Shown piece after piece: positions 6,245 to 7,487 of a stretch of 7,487 bases of DNA. The DNA comes from Spirochaetaceae bacterium (GTDB lineage Bacteria > Spirochaetota > Spirochaetia > Treponematales > Rectinemataceae): NCBI GenBank assembly GCA_016794765.1, contig JAEUJG010000316.1, forward strand, positions 1-7,487. The letters are read 5' to 3'. The translations under genes were made by a program, and so were the position numbers. The notes below the pieces were generated by a model, which saw nothing but the letters and a program-made list of their open reading frames with translations, did no database searches and was not told where the DNA came from. How positions within the stretch are numbered: position 1 is the stretch's first letter; each line of letters begins with the position of its first letter.

Positions 6245-6302
6245 CCATTCCGCGGGGCTCTTGCAGCAGGGCACAAGTGTCGCTCGCGCCCTGTCGATCG
6301 TG

Positions 6303-6308
6303 AGTATA
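6303..6308 (-). promoter_or_regulatory. Possible -10 element of the peptidase-barrel operon
   Basis: Read on the minus strand, TATACT lies within the perfect palindrome GAGTATACTC (6302-6311), in the 168-nt gap upstream of the peptidase. No good -35 is found at 16-18 bp. Transcription from here would give a leader of about 85 nt containing the 8-bp hairpin. The palindrome could instead be a regulator site. Confidence 0.3.
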
Positions 6309-6356
6309 CTCCAAACGAGCTCCGGCCGACATCGCTTCTTGAGGCTTCGTCACCCG

Positions 6357-6374
6357 CGACCGCCGAGGCGGTCG
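6357..6374 (-). terminator. Candidate terminator hairpin after the 281-aa gene
   Basis: CGACCGCC and GGCGGTCG form a perfect 8-bp GC-rich inverted repeat with a 2-nt centre, beginning 4 nt past the stop codon of the 281-aa gene. There is no T-tract downstream, so classical intrinsic termination is doubtful; high-GC bacteria often use such hairpins, or it may only stabilise the mRNA end. Confidence 0.45.
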
Positions 6375-6378
6375 GCCT

Positions 6379-7224
6379 TCAGCCGCCCGCGCCGGGCTCG
6401 GGCCCGGGCAAGGTTCCGCCGATTTCCTCGATGATCTCATCAAGGCGGAAGCCGTCCGAGGAAGCGGCCTTGTAGTCCGCCATCTCGCCGAAAAAGCGCC
6501 CGAAGGCGGCGCCGATGGTCTTGAGCCCGCCGCAGACGGGGCAGTAGGCATAGACCAGCCCCGTCGAGAGTCCGCCGCCGCCGGAGATCACGAAGGCCTC
6601 GTGCCGAAGCGGGGCGGCGGCAGGGCACTCGATCCTCCACTTGCCCTCGTCCCAAGCCTTGAGGAGGCCGGAAACCGGGAAGCGTTTTTTCCCGAAGTAG
6701 CAGAAGGCCGCGTGGAGTCCGTTGATCTCGCCGTCGCGGAACCGCGGCTGGCCCAGGATGTCGCCGGAGCGCCGGCGAAGCAGCTCGAAATTCCGCGCCA
6801 CCAGCAGGATGTCGTCCATGTGCCCGTAGGCGAGGGCCTTGCCGAGCCGCGCCTGGGCTTCGTCGTGGAAGGCGTCGCCCCGGCCGCGCTCGTAGGGCCA
6901 GGCATCCTTGAGGAGTTCCAGGAACTCCGCGCGGGCGGGATCGGTGGTCGCGCTCCTCAATCGCCTGGTCGGGCCGTTCCAATAGAAATAACGGACGGCC
7001 CAGGAGGCGCCCGACAGGCCGAGGTCGACAACCTGGATGACCGCGCTCGCCGTGGTCACGAGCATGCGGCCGCGCAGGGCCCTGAGGCCTTCCGCGTACA
7101 GCGCCACGTCGGCACGCATCGGCGCCTCCGGAGCGAGGGGAGCGGGCTCGGCGAGCGACACGTCACAGGGCTCGAGGCCCAAGGCGGGATCGGCGGGAAA
7201 ACGCGCGGGCGGAAACCTGATCAC
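6379..7224 (-). CDS. Unrecognised 281-aa cytoplasmic protein with CPVC motif
   Basis: I do not recognise the family. There is no signal peptide or membrane segment. The start is GTG at 7224, with AAGGAGG 5 nt upstream; an earlier GTG at 7359 has no usable spacing and adds 45 Arg/Ser/Pro-rich residues. The middle is mixed helical and aromatic (SWAVRYFYWNG 74-84; LLKDAWPYERG 104-114; YGHMDDILLVARNFELL 133-149). Residues 195-240 look like a partial zinc knuckle: C200 (IECP), H208, a Gly-rich turn (SGGGGLSTG 214-222) and CPVCGG (228-233). C200, H208, C228 and C231 could bind one metal, the first knuckle having lost its second Cys. The C-terminus is acidic, then Pro/Gly-rich. Balanced composition, strong third-position GC and a strong ribosome site support it as real. 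Its start overlaps the upstream small ORF stop by 4 nt. Confidence 0.8.
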   Translation of the reverse strand: MIRFPPARFPADPALGLEPCDVSLAEPAPLAPEAPMRADVALYAEGLRALRGRMLVTTASAVIQVVDLGLSGASWAVRYFYWNGPTRRLRSATTDPARAEFLELLKDAWPYERGRGDAFHDEAQARLGKALAYGHMDDILLVARNFELLRRRSGDILGQPRFRDGEINGLHAAFCYFGKKRFPVSGLLKAWDEGKWRIECPAAAPLRHEAFVISGGGGLSTGLVYAYCPVCGGLKTIGAAFGRFFGEMADYKAASSDGFRLDEIIEEIGGTLPGPEPGAGG

Positions 7225-7352
7225 GGCAGCCTCCTTGGCTCGCCGGCGGAGGCGCGACGAAGAGCCAAGCCACCCGGCGGGAGGACCAAGGGAGGAGCGG
7301 ATTGGAGCGAAGCGTTGCGGGGAAGAAAGGGATAGCCGATGGCTATAGGCAT
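7221..7352 (-). CDS. Possible 43-aa leader or coupled small ORF
   Basis: A short reading frame (MPIAIGYPFLPRNASLQ..., ending EPRRLP) with a strong ribosome site, GGAGGTG at 7357-7363, spaced 4 nt from ATG. Its TGA overlaps the next gene's GTG in the 4-nt sequence GTGA, the classic coupling arrangement. The peptide is Pro/Leu/Ala/Arg-rich, lacks known motifs, and its third-position GC looks lower than in the next gene, so it may act by being translated rather than as a protein. Translating it would carry ribosomes through the hairpins that cover the next ribosome site. It could also be a chance frame in a leader. Confidence 0.42.
   Translation of the reverse strand: MPIAIGYPFLPRNASLQSAPPLVLPPGGLALRRASAGEPRRLP
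7229..7269 (-). promoter_or_regulatory. Two competing hairpins covering the 281-aa gene ribosome site
   Basis: Stem A pairs GCCTCC (7248-7253 on the minus strand) with GGAGGC (7229-7234), six perfect pairs that bury the ribosome site AAGGAGG (7230-7236). Stem B pairs CTTGGCTC (7262-7269) with GAGCCAAG (7234-7241), eight perfect pairs, also touching the site. The two share position 7234 and its neighbourhood, so they compete or compromise. Both lie inside the small ORF and would be opened by ribosomes translating it. The pairing is seen in sequence; the switch is inference. Confidence 0.42.
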
Positions 7353-7377
7353 GAAGCACCTCCGTTTTAGCTGTACT

Positions 7378-7408
7378 TCTATACCGCCCGCAAGCCCAGA
7401 GGCTTCAA
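7378..7408 (-). promoter_or_regulatory. Possible promoter with 19-bp spacer and internal inverted repeat
   Basis: On the minus strand TTGAAG (7403-7408; four of six with TTGACA) and TATAGA (7378-7383; four of six) are separated by 19 bp. A start near 7371 would give a leader of about 20 nt, just enough to include GGAGGTG ahead of the small ORF. The inverted repeat AAGCC-TCTG-GGCTT (7392-7405) overlaps the spacer and the -35. Long spacers with an operator inside are typical of MerR-family control, but the repeat is not centred and the arms are short. Confidence 0.32.
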
Positions 7409-7430
7409 ATCGGCGGTTCATCACCTCTAT

Positions 7431-7439
7431 TGATATACT
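7431..7439 (+). promoter_or_regulatory. Possible extended -10 promoter reading out of the window
   Basis: TGATATACT fits the extended -10 form TGnTATAnT and points rightwards, away from the minus-strand genes, towards a gene that would lie beyond the window. No -35 is needed for this class and none is seen. No coding start follows before the window ends at 7487. Confidence 0.28.
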
Positions 7440-7487
7440 GAAAAAACCGGCGGAGCGCAAGTCTTTCTACACGGCCCGACACGCGGG

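Noticed and set aside
6601..7335. 244-codon plus-strand frame opposite the 281-aa gene
   Set aside because: Rich in Gly/Ala/Glu/Val/Arg without aromatic pattern and with no convincing ribosome site. The minus-strand frame has a strong site and balanced composition, though this is the least certain strand choice in the window.
7441..7452. Run of six A (six T on the minus strand) as the tail of a terminator for a gene to the right
   Set aside because: No stem with convincing pairing precedes it on the minus strand within the window.

Overview
High-GC (by eye about two thirds G+C) bacterial window with tightly packed genes. The diderm (Gram-negative type) signs are a lipobox lipoprotein with a CsgG-like domain and a probable outer-membrane beta-barrel protein. 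An oxygen/NO-scavenging flavodiiron protein points to an anaerobic or microaerophilic lifestyle. I see no rRNA, tRNA, transposase, phage gene or CRISPR array, and the taxon cannot be fixed from this sequence alone.

Layout, left to right. (1) 109-2487, plus strand: a stand-alone NorV/FprA-type flavodiiron protein and, 12 nt after it, a lipoprotein made of a DUF2846-like domain, a Pro/Ala/Gln-repeat linker and a CsgG/LpoB-like domain; probably one transcript. (2) 2498-3241, minus strand: a small-molecule SAM-dependent methyltransferase, converging on the first pair with only 10 nt between stops. (3) 3242-3434: a divergent, G-tract-rich intergenic region. (4) 3435-4406, plus strand: a DUF523-DUF1722 fusion (TudS-like Fe-S domain plus YbgA-type domain) with no Shine-Dalgarno and probably a leaderless message. 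(5) 4425-7352, minus strand: in transcription order a 43-codon small ORF, an unrecognised 281-aa protein with a CPVC motif whose start overlaps the small ORF stop by 4 nt, a candidate terminator hairpin, an exported HExxH metallopeptidase, and an exported beta-barrel-like protein probably overlapping it by 29 nt. The last 135 bases are AT-richer and hold promoter-like elements.

How they may work together: the flavodiiron protein would detoxify O2 or NO in the cytoplasm; the lipoprotein, peptidase and barrel protein act in the envelope. The peptidase/barrel pair is the most likely functional unit (close spacing, both exported). The most unusual signal is at 7221-7408: a short ORF with a strong ribosome site, a 4-nt stop/start overlap and two alternative hairpins covering the next gene's ribosome site, which together look like translational coupling. 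Nothing here is a clearly recognisable new defence or metabolic system. Several start codons (GTG) were chosen by ribosome-site and signal-peptide logic and differ from the longest possible ORF. No gap without a gene exceeds 300 bases.
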